Shown here in pieces: positions 43,357 through 51,489 of a stretch of 64,000 bases of DNA. The notes under the pieces were generated by a model. The model saw nothing but the letters and a program-made list of their open reading frames with translations, searched no databases and was not told the origin of the DNA. How positions within the stretch are numbered: the stretch's first letter is position 1; each line of letters begins with the position of its first letter. Location: assembly GCF_900103275.1 (NCBI RefSeq), contig NZ_FNGP01000001.1:186001-250000 (forward strand), written 5' to 3'. Source of the stretch: Tessaracoccus oleiagri. GTDB taxonomy: Bacteria; Actinomycetota; Actinomycetes; Propionibacteriales; Propionibacteriaceae. A program made the translations under genes and the position numbers.

Positions 43357-43753
43357 ACCGGTCAACCCCTTTGATCATGTCCACCACCGCCAGCGCCGCG
43401 ACCGTAACGGCCGTGAGTGCCTCCATCTCGACGCCGGTGCGGTCGGCGGTCTTGACGGTGGCGCTGATGGCGACGCCGTGGTCGACGATGTCGAGCTCCA
43501 CTGAGCAGCCGTGGACGCCGATGGTGTGCGCGAGCGGCAGCAACTCGGGGACCCGTTTGGCGGCGGCGATGCCGGCGACGCGGGCGACGGCGAGGACGTC
43601 GCCCTTGGGGACGGTGCCGTCGCGCAGGGCGGTGACGACCTCGTCGGAGCAGGCCACGAAGCCGACGGCGGTGGCGCTGCGGACGGTGGGCTGCTTGGCG
43701 GTGACGTCGACCATGTAGGCGCGGCCGCGGGTGTCGAGGTGCGTGAACTCCAT
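43283..43753 (-). CDS. moaC: Cyclic pyranopterin monophosphate synthase MoaC
   Basis: A 156-residue enzyme that converts 3',8-cyclo-GTP, made by MoaA, to cyclic pyranopterin monophosphate in molybdenum-cofactor synthesis. Conserved segments include AKRVPELLPLAHTIGVHG, EMEALTAVTVAALAVVDMIK with the active-site Met-Glu, and GGRSGDW at the C-terminus. Length is normal. Last gene of the moaE-moeA-moaC stretch, 4 nt after moeA. Its 3' end lies inside a large palindrome. Confidence 0.95.
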   Translation of the reverse strand: MEFTHLDTRGRAYMVDVTAKQPTVRSATAVGFVACSDEVVTALRDGTVPKGDVLAVARVAGIAAAKRVPELLPLAHTIGVHGCSVELDIVDHGVAISATVKTADRTGVEMEALTAVTVAALAVVDMIKGVDRSAEIVSAKIVAKSGGRSGDWVRPD

Positions 43754-43757
43754 GGGG

Positions 43758-44966
43758 TCAGTCCACCAGATACACGTCGACGGTGTCCCCCGCGGCCACG
43801 TCGGTGGTCTCGGCCGGCACGACGGCGAGGCCGTCGGCGAGGACGAGGGAGGCGATGAGGTGCGAGCCGGAGCCCTTCTCGTGGGCGGGGACTACGCCGT
43901 CCTCCCCGACGACGACGGGGATGAACTGCTGTCGGCCGGCGGGGCTCTTCCAGCCCCAGGAGGCGGGTAGGCGCAGCTTGCGCCAGGGGATGTGGCGGCC
44001 AGTCATGGCGCCGAGCACCTCGCGGAGGAAGGCCCAGCCGGAGACGAACACGGAGACGGGGTTGCCGGGCAGCCCGAGGAAGACGATGGTGCGGCCGTCG
44101 GGCGTGGTGATGCGGCCGGAGGCCTGCGGCTTGCCGGGCTGCATGGCGACGGGTTCGTACTCGGCCTCGGTGAGCGCGGTGCGTACGACGTCGAAGGCGC
44201 CGACGGAGACGCCGCCGGTGGTGACGACGACGTCGGCCTGCTGGGCCGCCTCGTCGAGGATGCGACGGAAGGCGCCCGGGTCGTCGCCCGCGCGATGGGT
44301 GCCGACGACCTCGGCACCGAACCGACGGGCGAGCCCGGCGACGAGGTACGTGTTGGAGTCGGGGACCTGCCCGAAGCCGGGCTCCTGGCCGGCGGCGACC
44401 AGTTCGTCGCCGGTGGCGATCACCGCCACGCGGGGCCGGACGTACACGTCGACCTCCCCGTAGCCGACGGAGGCCAGCGAGGCGAGGGCCGCGGGCGTGA
44501 GGACGGAGCCGGCGGCCATGACGGGGTCGCCGGGCAGGACGTTGCCGCCGCGGAGCCGGACGTTCTGACGGACGTCGACCGGCTCGCGCACCTCGACCCG
44601 TTGGGGCAGCGGCGCCTCGCCGCGGGGCTGGTCGGTGGCCTCGACCGGCACGACGGCGTCCGCACTGGGGGGCATGGGGGCGCCGGTCATGATCCGGGCG
44701 GCCTGGCCCTCGCCGACGTCGGGGACCGAGGAGGCGCCGGCGGGGACGTCGCCAACGACCTCGAGCACCACGGGGCCCTCGAGCACGTCGGACGCCCGGA
44801 CTGCGTACCCGTCCATGGCGGAGTTCGTGAACGGCGGCACCGGCAGCTTCGCGACGACGTCCGAGGCCAGGACCCGGCCCTCGGCCTCCGCGAGCGGGAG
44901 CCTCTCGGTGCCGAGCGGCGACGCGAGCGCGCGCACGATCTCTTGTTGTTCGGCGACTGTCCTCAT
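43758..44966 (-). CDS. moeA: Molybdopterin molybdenumtransferase MoeA
   Basis: A 402-residue protein that inserts molybdate into adenylated molybdopterin. Motifs: PPFTNSAMDGYAVRASD at the start, the MPT-binding MogA-like domain with TGDELVAAG, TTGGVSVGAFDVV and GLPGNPVSVFV, and a C-terminal beta domain. The start at 44966 has GAGAGGAAC before the ATG; the longer frame from 44984 is less likely. Moves with moaE and moaC. Confidence 0.95.
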   Translation of the reverse strand: MRTVAEQQEIVRALASPLGTERLPLAEAEGRVLASDVVAKLPVPPFTNSAMDGYAVRASDVLEGPVVLEVVGDVPAGASSVPDVGEGQAARIMTGAPMPPSADAVVPVEATDQPRGEAPLPQRVEVREPVDVRQNVRLRGGNVLPGDPVMAAGSVLTPAALASLASVGYGEVDVYVRPRVAVIATGDELVAAGQEPGFGQVPDSNTYLVAGLARRFGAEVVGTHRAGDDPGAFRRILDEAAQQADVVVTTGGVSVGAFDVVRTALTEAEYEPVAMQPGKPQASGRITTPDGRTIVFLGLPGNPVSVFVSGWAFLREVLGAMTGRHIPWRKLRLPASWGWKSPAGRQQFIPVVVGEDGVVPAHEKGSGSHLIASLVLADGLAVVPAETTDVAAGDTVDVYLVD

Positions 44967-44997
44967 GTGTTCCTCTCCGCGCACCTCGGGCGAGCGA

Positions 44998-45414
44998 TCA
45001 GGGGCACTGCGACCATTCGTGCGTGCCGTCGGTCAGGTACTGCTTCTTCCAGATGGGCAGGACTTCCTTGACGCGGTCGACGAGGTCGGCGGCGCAGTCG
45101 AACGCCTGCCTGCGGTGGGAGGCGGAGATGGCGACGTAGAGCGCGACCCCTCCGATGCCGAGCACGCCGACGCGGTGGTGGGCGGCGATCGCGTGGACGC
45201 CCTCGCGGGTGGCGAACTCGTCGACGACCTGCCGCATGACCTCGTCGGCGGAGGGGTGGCCCACGTACTCGATCTGGGTCACGGCCTTGCCGTGGTCGTG
45301 GTTGCGGACGGCGCCGCAGAAGCTCACGACGGCGCCGGCGCGGTCGTCGGCCACCGCCGCGTAGAGGGCGTCGCAGTCGATGTCGACGTCCACCACTGCC
45401 GCGATCTTGTTCAT
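44998..45414 (-). CDS. moaE: Molybdopterin synthase large subunit MoaE
   Basis: A 138-residue catalytic subunit of molybdopterin synthase, which uses the thiocarboxylate of MoaD to put two sulfurs on cyclic pyranopterin monophosphate. GAVVSFCGAVRNHDHGK and HRVGVLGIGGVALYVAISASHRRQAF are family signatures, and the KEVLPIWKKQ segment contains the active-site lysines. A TAGGGT box 6 nt before the ATG suggests a leaderless start, separating moaE-moeA-moaC from moaA-moaD. Confidence 0.95.
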   Translation of the reverse strand: MNKIAAVVDVDIDCDALYAAVADDRAGAVVSFCGAVRNHDHGKAVTQIEYVGHPSADEVMRQVVDEFATREGVHAIAAHHRVGVLGIGGVALYVAISASHRRQAFDCAADLVDRVKEVLPIWKKQYLTDGTHEWSQCP

Positions 45415-45426
45415 TCGGTCACCCTA
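45415..45426 (-). promoter_or_regulatory. Leaderless promoter of moaE (-10 TAGGGT)
   Basis: TAGGGT, then GACCGA (6 nt), then the moaE ATG. It lies inside the 49-nt gap between moaD and moaE. Confidence 0.55.
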
Positions 45427-45463
45427 ACGGTTGGGGGTCTCGGCGCTCGGGGCGGGGTCTGCC

Positions 45464-45697
45464 CTACCCGCCGGCGAACGGCGGGAGCACGTCGAGCTGG
45501 GCGACGTCGTCGAGGGGCCCCTCGCTGCGGCGTTCCCCGTCGGCGAGGAGCGACGAGGCCACCAGCACCTTGGCGAGGCGCGCGTTGTCGGCGCCCAGTT
45601 GTGCCCGCAGCGACTCCACGGTGTGTCCGCTCGCGTCGACCTCGAGGGTGTCGGTGCCGGCGGCCTCGGCGGCGCCGGCGAAGAAACGGATCAGCAT
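45464..45697 (-). CDS. moaD: MoaD, sulfur carrier of molybdopterin synthase
   Basis: A 77-residue ubiquitin-fold protein ending in the required Gly-Gly (PPFAGG) that MoeB-type enzymes adenylate and thiocarboxylate. ATG 45697 follows GGAGGATGAC and lies 1 nt beyond the moaA stop, so moaA and moaD are coupled. The internal VLVASSLLADGE region is typical of MoaD. No moeB gene is in the window. Confidence 0.92.
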   Translation of the reverse strand: MLIRFFAGAAEAAGTDTLEVDASGHTVESLRAQLGADNARLAKVLVASSLLADGERRSEGPLDDVAQLDVLPPFAGG

Positions 45698-45698
45698 G

Positions 45699-46715
45699 TC
45701 ATCCTCCGATTGCACTCATGTTGCGCTCCGGCTGGACGAAGCCGTCCTCGTCGATGCCGTGGGCGCGGGGCTTCAGTCGGTGGGCGCCGGTCCAGGCGTC
45801 GGCGAGTTCCTGGTCCGAGGCGCCGCCGCGCATCATGGAGCGCAGGTCGGTCTCCGTGTTGGAGAACAGGCAGGTGCGGACCTGGCCGTCGCTGGTGAGC
45901 CTGGTGCGGTCGCAGGCGCCGCAGAAGGGGTTGGTCACGGACGCGATCACGCCGATCCGACCGCCCGGCTGGGTCCCGTCGGGGAGCACGTCCCAGATCT
46001 CGGCGGGCGAGGTGCCGCGCGGCTCGTCGACGGGCACGAGCGTGAAGCGGGTGTGCAGGGTGTCGAGCAGTTCGCGCTGGGTCACCATCTGCGAGCGGTC
46101 CCACTCCCCCTTCGGCCCCAGCGGCATCTGTTCGATGAAGCGCAACTGGTAGCCATTGCGGAGGGCGAACTCGGCGAGCGGGATGGCGTCCTGCTCGTTG
46201 ACGCCTCGCATGATGACGGAGTTGATCTTGACGGGTTTCAGGTCTGAGGCGGCCACCGCGTCGATGGAGCGCAGCACGTCGGCGAGGCGGTCGCGTCGGG
46301 CGAGCTGCTTGTAGCGGTCGCGGTCGAGGGAGTCGAGGGAGATGTTGACGCGGTCGAGGCCGGCGGCCGCGAGCGCCGGGAGCTTCCTGTCGAGCCCGAT
46401 GCCGTTGGTGGTGAGCGCCGCCTCCGGCGCGCCGCCGTGGTGCGCGGTCATGGCCTTCGTGCCGGCGACGATGTCGGCGAGGCCGGGTCGGATGAGCGGC
46501 TCTCCGCCCGTGAAGCGGACCTTGGTCACGCCGAGGAGCTCGACGGCGACGCGGATCAGTCGGATGGTCTCGTCGTCGGTCAGGGTCACCTCGCCAGGCA
46601 TCCACTCCATGCCCTCCGCGGGCATGCAGTAGGTGCAGCGGAGGTTGCACCGGTCGGTGAGTGAGACTCGCATGTCCCGCGCCACCCTGCCGTACGCATC
46701 CTTGAGGCCTAGCAT
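45699..46715 (-). CDS. moaA: GTP 3',8-cyclase MoaA
   Basis: A 338-residue radical SAM enzyme that starts molybdenum-cofactor synthesis from GTP. The SAM cluster ligands are Cys23, Cys27 and Cys30 (RCNLRCTYC). A second cluster is provided by CGACDRTRLTSDGQVRTC, and the C-terminus ends in Gly-Gly, as functional MoaA does. TAGGAT lies 8 nt before the ATG. Divergent from the cysteine-containing regulator 58 bp away. Confidence 0.95.
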   Translation of the reverse strand: MLGLKDAYGRVARDMRVSLTDRCNLRCTYCMPAEGMEWMPGEVTLTDDETIRLIRVAVELLGVTKVRFTGGEPLIRPGLADIVAGTKAMTAHHGGAPEAALTTNGIGLDRKLPALAAAGLDRVNISLDSLDRDRYKQLARRDRLADVLRSIDAVAASDLKPVKINSVIMRGVNEQDAIPLAEFALRNGYQLRFIEQMPLGPKGEWDRSQMVTQRELLDTLHTRFTLVPVDEPRGTSPAEIWDVLPDGTQPGGRIGVIASVTNPFCGACDRTRLTSDGQVRTCLFSNTETDLRSMMRGGASDQELADAWTGAHRLKPRAHGIDEDGFVQPERNMSAIGG

Positions 46716-46761
46716 GATCAGGAATCCTACTTCTTATTTACCAAAACATTGAATCAAGGGG

Positions 46762-46773
46762 CATGATTGGTCC
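46762..46773 (+). promoter_or_regulatory. Leaderless promoter (-10 CATGAT)
   Basis: CATGAT, 6 nt, then the ATG of the regulator gene. It shares the 58-bp divergent space with the moaA promoter, so one bound protein could control both. Confidence 0.5.
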
Positions 46774-47442
46774 ATGGCAAGTCACGGTCTCGGTCCGACG
46801 CGGGCGAAGGTGCTGGAGCTCCTCCAGCAGTCGAACGCGCCCCTGACCGCTGCCCAGGTCGCTGAGGTGCTCGATCTGCATCCGAACTCCGCCCGCCACC
46901 ACCTGGGGCAGCTCGTGGAGTCCGGCTTCGCGGAGCGCGCGCCTCTTCCCACGAAGACTACCGGTCGCCCGAAAGTCGGTTTCACCCCCTCCCGGCAAGC
47001 GCCGTCGGTGAGCGATCGGCACCTCATCGACCTGACCACCATGTTGCTCGACCACTTCTGCGCCGACGACGCGTCCGCCGAGCGTGCGGGGGTCCAGTGG
47101 GGCTCGCGGCTGCGCGAGGGCAACGCCAACGTGGGCGAGGTCATCACCGCGATGAAGGAGTCGGGGTTCTCCCCCGAGATCGACGGCCAGGTGCTCAACT
47201 TCGGCCGCTGCCCGTTCCGCTCGACGATGGCGCCCGAGACCCTGCAGGCGGTGTGCAAGGTGCACCTCGGGTTCCTGCGCGGCGCGCTGCCCGACCGGGA
47301 GGTCGGCGAGTTCGAGATCGGGCCGATCTGCAAGGTGCACGTGAGCGGGGAGCTCGGGGCCGATCCGACGATCGGCCCCGAGCACCACCGCCCCGCGGAG
47401 CCCGTGCTGCTCAGTGAGCCGACGAGCGCGCCCAGAGGTTGA
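46774..47442 (+). CDS. COG2345/SufR-type winged-helix regulator with Cys cluster
   Basis: A 222-residue regulator. The N-terminal winged helix (residues 8-70) has PLTAAQVAEVLDLHPNSARHHLGQL and a wing with TTGRPKVGFTP. The C-terminal half has Cys146 (RCPF), Cys161 (VCKVH) and Cys186 (ICKVH), the spaced pattern that in SufR-like proteins holds an iron-sulfur cluster. It is divergent from moaA, whose product itself needs iron-sulfur clusters, so control of cofactor synthesis by iron-sulfur, redox or molybdenum state is plausible (inference). Confidence 0.8.
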   Translation: MASHGLGPTRAKVLELLQQSNAPLTAAQVAEVLDLHPNSARHHLGQLVESGFAERAPLPTKTTGRPKVGFTPSRQAPSVSDRHLIDLTTMLLDHFCADDASAERAGVQWGSRLREGNANVGEVITAMKESGFSPEIDGQVLNFGRCPFRSTMAPETLQAVCKVHLGFLRGALPDREVGEFEIGPICKVHVSGELGADPTIGPEHHRPAEPVLLSEPTSAPRG

Positions 47443-48463
47443 TGCCGCCGTCGACGGCGTGCTGGTCGATCGTCTCGATTTCCTCGTCGGTGAAGACGAG
47501 GTTCTCGAGCGCGCCGAGGTTCGTCTCCAGCTGCTCCACCGAGGAGGCGCCGATCAGCGTCGACGTGACGCGCTCGTCGCGCAGCGTCCACGCAAGCGCG
47601 AGTTGCGCCAGCTTCTGGCCCCGCGACTTCGCCACCTCGTCGAGCGCCCGCAGGTGCGTCAGCGTCTGCTCGCTCAGGTGGTTCTCCGGCAGCGAGCCGC
47701 CACGCGCCATGCGTGAGTCCTCAGGGATCTCGCCGCCGAGGTAGCGGTCGGTCAGCAGGCCCTGCGCGAGCGGGCTGAACGCGATGACGCCCATGCCGAG
47801 CTCCTCCGTCGCGTCCAACAGGTGCTCCTCGATCCAGCGGTTCAGCATCGAGTAGCTCGGCTGGTGGATGAGGAGCGGCGTCCCGAGCTCCTGGGCGATC
47901 TGCGCGGCCTCACGGGTTTTCTCCGCGGAGTACGACGAGATGCCGACGTACAGCGCGCGGCCGGAGCGCACCGCCTGGTCGAGGGCCATCATGGTCTCCT
48001 CGAGCGGGGTGTCGGGGTCGAACCGGTGCGAGTAGAAGATGTCGACGTAGTCGAGCCCCATCCGCTTCAGGGACTGGTCCAACGAGGCGAGCACGTACTT
48101 CCGGGAGCCGCCGCCCTGGCCGTAGGGGCCGGGCCACATGTCGTAGCCGGCCTTGCTGGAGATGATGAGCTCGTCGCGAAGGCCGTGGAAGTCCTGCCGC
48201 ATGATGGTGCCGAAGTTGATCTCGGCCTGCCCGTAGGGGGGCCCGTAGTTGTTCGCCAGGTCGAAGTGCGTGATGCCGGCGTCGAACGCGCGCCGGAGGA
48301 TGGCGCGCTGCACCTCCATCGGCTTGTCGTCGCCGAAGTTCTGCCACAGCCCCAGGGAGATGGCGGGCAACTTCAGGCCGGAGCGCCCGCACGCGCGGTA
48401 GGGCATGCGGCCGTCGTAACGATTCTGGTCGGGAACATACGTGGGATACACCATGCGGTCCAT
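47411..48463 (-). CDS. Aldo/keto reductase, YghZ-type
   Basis: A 350-residue NADPH-dependent reductase with the TIM-barrel fold. Active-site residues are in DLANNYGPPYG (Asp, Tyr), KAGYDMW (Lys) and YSHRFD (His). The C-terminal NADP site SSTLIGASSVEQLETNL-type is present. The sequence layout fits L-glyceraldehyde 3-phosphate reductases (YghZ/Gpr), which detoxify aldehydes. GGGAG is 7 nt before the ATG at 48463. Its 3' end overlaps the opposite regulator gene by 32 nt. Confidence 0.9.
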   Translation of the reverse strand: MDRMVYPTYVPDQNRYDGRMPYRACGRSGLKLPAISLGLWQNFGDDKPMEVQRAILRRAFDAGITHFDLANNYGPPYGQAEINFGTIMRQDFHGLRDELIISSKAGYDMWPGPYGQGGGSRKYVLASLDQSLKRMGLDYVDIFYSHRFDPDTPLEETMMALDQAVRSGRALYVGISSYSAEKTREAAQIAQELGTPLLIHQPSYSMLNRWIEEHLLDATEELGMGVIAFSPLAQGLLTDRYLGGEIPEDSRMARGGSLPENHLSEQTLTHLRALDEVAKSRGQKLAQLALAWTLRDERVTSTLIGASSVEQLETNLGALENLVFTDEEIETIDQHAVDGGINLWARSSAH

Positions 48464-48506
48464 CTTGCCGCTCCCCCTCCGCCGGGGGCGGGATTCCACG
48501 GAAAGG

Positions 48507-48971
48507 CTACGCGCGCGTCCCGCGGGCGACGTCGTCGAGGAGGTTGGGGATGGCGCGCTCGAGCACGCCGAGGGTGGCCTCGAAGCCGTCAAGGTCCCCG
48601 TACCAGGGGTCGGGCAGCGGGGCGCCCTTCTCGGACTCGGGGTCGTAGTCGGTCACCAGTCGGATCTTCGCCCGGTCCACGCCGAGGCGGGCCAGCCGGT
48701 CCCCGTGGTAGTCCTCCGCCACGACGAAGAGGTCGACGTCCTCGATCAACTGCTGGTCGATGCGTCGTGCGACGTGGCCCTCCACGTCGTAGCCCCGCTC
48801 GCGCAACAGGCGCTGGGCGCGACGGTCGATCGGGGCCCCGGCCTCCTCGGCACTGGTGCCGGCCGACGTGAGCCGCACGTCGAGACCGCGCTCCGCGGCG
48901 AGCTTTCTCGCGACCCGCTCGGCCATCGGCGACCGGCAGATGTTGCCCAGGCAGATGAACATCACATGCAT
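48507..48971 (-). CDS. Low-molecular-weight protein tyrosine phosphatase
   Basis: A 154-residue phosphatase. The signature CLGNICRS gives the nucleophile Cys7 and the binding Arg13, and the general acid lies in LPDPWYG. In actinobacteria such enzymes act on cell-wall or signalling tyrosine phosphoproteins. The ATG lies 5 nt after the flavodoxin gene, so they form an operon. Confidence 0.93.
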   Translation of the reverse strand: MHVMFICLGNICRSPMAERVARKLAAERGLDVRLTSAGTSAEEAGAPIDRRAQRLLRERGYDVEGHVARRIDQQLIEDVDLFVVAEDYHGDRLARLGVDRAKIRLVTDYDPESEKGAPLPDPWYGDLDGFEATLGVLERAIPNLLDDVARGTRA

Positions 48972-48976
48972 GGGCC

Positions 48977-49471
48977 CTACTCTGCCAGTCTTGCCCCAGC
49001 GAGGTCGTCCGCCCAGCCCGCGATGGCGGCGGGATCGATGTGGTCCTGGACCCCCTGGCCCAGCATCCGGAGCATGAGCCGCTCCCACCACTTGACGCGT
49101 TCCGGACGGAAGCGCCCGGCGAACGACTCGCTCGCCACCGGCTCGACGATGCCCGCGGCCTCGTCGTTGTAGGCGAGCGCGTCCTCCCGCTTGCTCGGGT
49201 CGGCGGCGGTGAGGCACACGTTGAAGAGCGCCAGCCTGCCGCGCAGCTGGTCGGCGTGCGTGGAGAGCCACTCCAGCGCCTCGGGGTTCCAGTTGCTGGC
49301 GAGGATCCCGCTGCCGACGACGTAGAAGTCCGCCCCCTCGGGCGACGGCTGGGCGGAGGCGGAGGCGACGGTCACCTGATGACCCAGCCGGCGGAACTCG
49401 CGGGCCAGCAGGTTCGCGACGTGCGCCGTCGTGCCCGCGCGCGTGCTGTACACGATGAGGATCCTCGACAT
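48977..49471 (-). CDS. Flavodoxin-domain protein (HemG-like)
   Basis: A 164-residue protein with an FMN-binding flavodoxin fold. The phosphate loop is [12 protein letters not shown] at 8-19, and the isoalloxazine loops are around [13 protein letters not shown] and [11 protein letters not shown]. The length and layout are those of menaquinone-dependent protoporphyrinogen oxidase (HemG) and its relatives, so an electron-transfer or haem role is possible. GGAGGC precedes the ATG at 49471. First gene of the pair with the phosphatase. Confidence 0.8.
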   Translation of the reverse strand: MSRILIVYSTRAGTTAHVANLLAREFRRLGHQVTVASASAQPSPEGADFYVVGSGILASNWNPEALEWLSTHADQLRGRLALFNVCLTAADPSKREDALAYNDEAAGIVEPVASESFAGRFRPERVKWWERLMLRMLGQGVQDHIDPAAIAGWADDLAGARLAE

Positions 49472-49591
49472 GCCTCCACGATAGGCCCAGACGGTCCGGC
49501 GGACCCCACGGGGTCGGCGTCGGCACGCGACGCATCGGAGCGCGGCGGCACGGTAGTGTCTGACGCACCACCGACTATGGAGGCCAGGAGC

Positions 49592-50713
49592 ATGGGCAAG
49601 CGCATCGGAGTCCTGACGGCCGGAGGCGACGCCCCCGGGCTCAACGCAGCGATCCGGGGACTCGGCAAGGCGGCCATCGGGCGCCACGGCATGGAGATCA
49701 TCGGCTTCCGCGGCGGCGTGCGGGGCCTCGCCGAGGACCAGTGGGTCAACCTCGACCACACCTCTCTGTCAGGCATCCTCACCGCGGGCGGCACCATCCT
49801 CGGCACGAGCCGCGACAAGGTGCACAAGATGATGGTCGACGACCAGCCGACCGACATGATCCCGACGATCGCCGAGGTCGTCGAGCGCAACAAGCTCGAC
49901 TGTGTGGTGATGCTGGGCGGCGGCGGGACGGCGAAGAACGCACTGCGCCTCCACCAGGCGGGGATCCCGGTGATCCACCTGCCGAAGACGATCGACAAGG
50001 ACATCGCGCACACCGACAACACGTTCGGGTTCTCCACCGCCCTGGAGATCGCCACCGACGCCATCGACCGGCTCCACTCGACGGCCCACTCCCACCACCG
50101 GGTGATCATCGCCGAGATCATGGGCCACAAGGCCGGCTGGCTGGCGCTGGGCGCCGGCATCGCCGGCGGCGCCGACGTCATCCTGCTGCCCGAGATCCCG
50201 TACGACCTCTCCTCCATCGTCGAGACCATCGAGCGCCGCAAAGCGCGCGGGACGAACTTCTCCGTCCTCGCGGTCGCGGAGGGGGCGCGCGACATCCGCG
50301 CCACCGCCGAGCTCAACGCGGCCGAGTCGCTCATCAAGACGGCGCCCACGCCGGAGGCCAAGGCCATCGCACGGAGCAACTTCGCCCGCATCCAGGACGA
50401 GCACCGGGAGAACCCGTTCCGGCTGGCCCGGGAGGTGGAGGCCGCCACCGGACTGGAGAGCCGCGTCACGATCCTCGGCTACGTGCAGCGCGGCGGGACG
50501 CCGTGCGCGGAGGACCGGATCCTCGGCTCGGTGATCGGAGCCGCCGCCGCGGACCTGATCGACGCGGGCGAGACGGGCATCATGGTCGCCTCGAAGGGCG
50601 AGGGGGCAGCCCCCGTCCCGCTGGAGGACGTCGCCGGCAACCTCTCGCTGGTACCCATCGACCACCCCTGGATCCAGACCGCTCGCGACGTCGGCACCGG
50701 GCTCGGCGACTGA
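49592..50713 (+). CDS. pfkA: 6-phosphofructokinase
   Basis: A 373-residue enzyme of the mixed ATP/PPi group III. It phosphorylates fructose 6-phosphate in glycolysis. Motifs: [16 protein letters not shown], the donor site [10 protein letters not shown] (Gly where ATP enzymes have Asp-Gly and PPi enzymes have Asp-Asp), the catalytic [17 protein letters not shown] and the C-terminal [14 protein letters not shown]. The donor (ATP or PPi) cannot be settled from this motif. CAGGAGC is just before the ATG. Confidence 0.9.
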   Translation: MGKRIGVLTAGGDAPGLNAAIRGLGKAAIGRHGMEIIGFRGGVRGLAEDQWVNLDHTSLSGILTAGGTILGTSRDKVHKMMVDDQPTDMIPTIAEVVERNKLDCVVMLGGGGTAKNALRLHQAGIPVIHLPKTIDKDIAHTDNTFGFSTALEIATDAIDRLHSTAHSHHRVIIAEIMGHKAGWLALGAGIAGGADVILLPEIPYDLSSIVETIERRKARGTNFSVLAVAEGARDIRATAELNAAESLIKTAPTPEAKAIARSNFARIQDEHRENPFRLAREVEAATGLESRVTILGYVQRGGTPCAEDRILGSVIGAAAADLIDAGETGIMVASKGEGAAPVPLEDVAGNLSLVPIDHPWIQTARDVGTGLGD

Positions 50714-50816
50714 CCCGCCCCATCGAACCCGGACGGGGGTCGTCCAGCACGCACGGCCCCCGTCGACGCGTTCCGGGGGCACAATGGAGGCATTCCTTTC
50801 GGGGGAGGGACTTCCC

Positions 50817-51488
50817 ATGGCAGACGAGGGCGAGCGGGCGGCGGAGCTCTACACGCAGGCGCAGGAGGCGATCCTCGAGCTCGTCACCGAGGACAACGAG
50901 CGGCTGCCAGTGCCTGCCTGCCCCGGGTGGGAGTTGCGCGACATCGTCGCCCACCAGACCGGCGCCCTCATCGACCTCATCACCGGCAGCACCCGCGGCT
51001 TCCCCAGTCCCGCGTGGGCGGCGGGGCACGTCGAGCGGTTCAGCGCCCGGGACCTGTTCGAGATCCGGGACCTCTGGCGCGACGCGGTCAGGTTCGAGTC
51101 GGCCGCGCTGTTCCGCGAGCGGGGCCTCGACATGCTGCCGGACATCGTCACCCACGAACTGGACGTGCGCAGCACCCTCCACGACGACAGCGCCCGCGAC
51201 GAGGAGCGCGTGCGCGTCGCGTTCGACGTCATCGTCGGCTGGCTCGATCGAGCCTGGCGCGAGGCCGGGCGCCCCGCGCTGCGGTTCGAGACGGAGTCGC
51301 GGTCGGGCGTCGCCGGGGAGGGTGAGCCGCGCGCCACGCTGAGGGGATCGACGTTCGAGCTGTCGCGGGTGCTGACGGGCCGCCGCTCCGATGCGCAGAT
51401 GCGCGCCCTCGACTGGTCGGCGGACCCGTCGCCGTGGCTCGACCACCTCTCCGTCCTCGGCCGGCGGGACACCGACCTGCTGGAGTAG
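50817..51488 (+). CDS. Mycothiol-dependent maleylpyruvate isomerase family protein
   Basis: A 223-residue protein with the DinB-like four-helix domain of mycothiol-using enzymes. The metal-binding first helix motif CPGWELRDIVAHQTG is present, with the later THELDVR supplying further His. It implies that the organism makes mycothiol. Specific reaction is unknown; members isomerise, transfer or detoxify. The ATG at 50817 has GGGGGAGGG upstream; the frame from 50784 is longer but lacks a site. Confidence 0.85.
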   Translation: MADEGERAAELYTQAQEAILELVTEDNERLPVPACPGWELRDIVAHQTGALIDLITGSTRGFPSPAWAAGHVERFSARDLFEIRDLWRDAVRFESAALFRERGLDMLPDIVTHELDVRSTLHDDSARDEERVRVAFDVIVGWLDRAWREAGRPALRFETESRSGVAGEGEPRATLRGSTFELSRVLTGRRSDAQMRALDWSADPSPWLDHLSVLGRRDTDLLE

Positions 51489-51489
51489 C

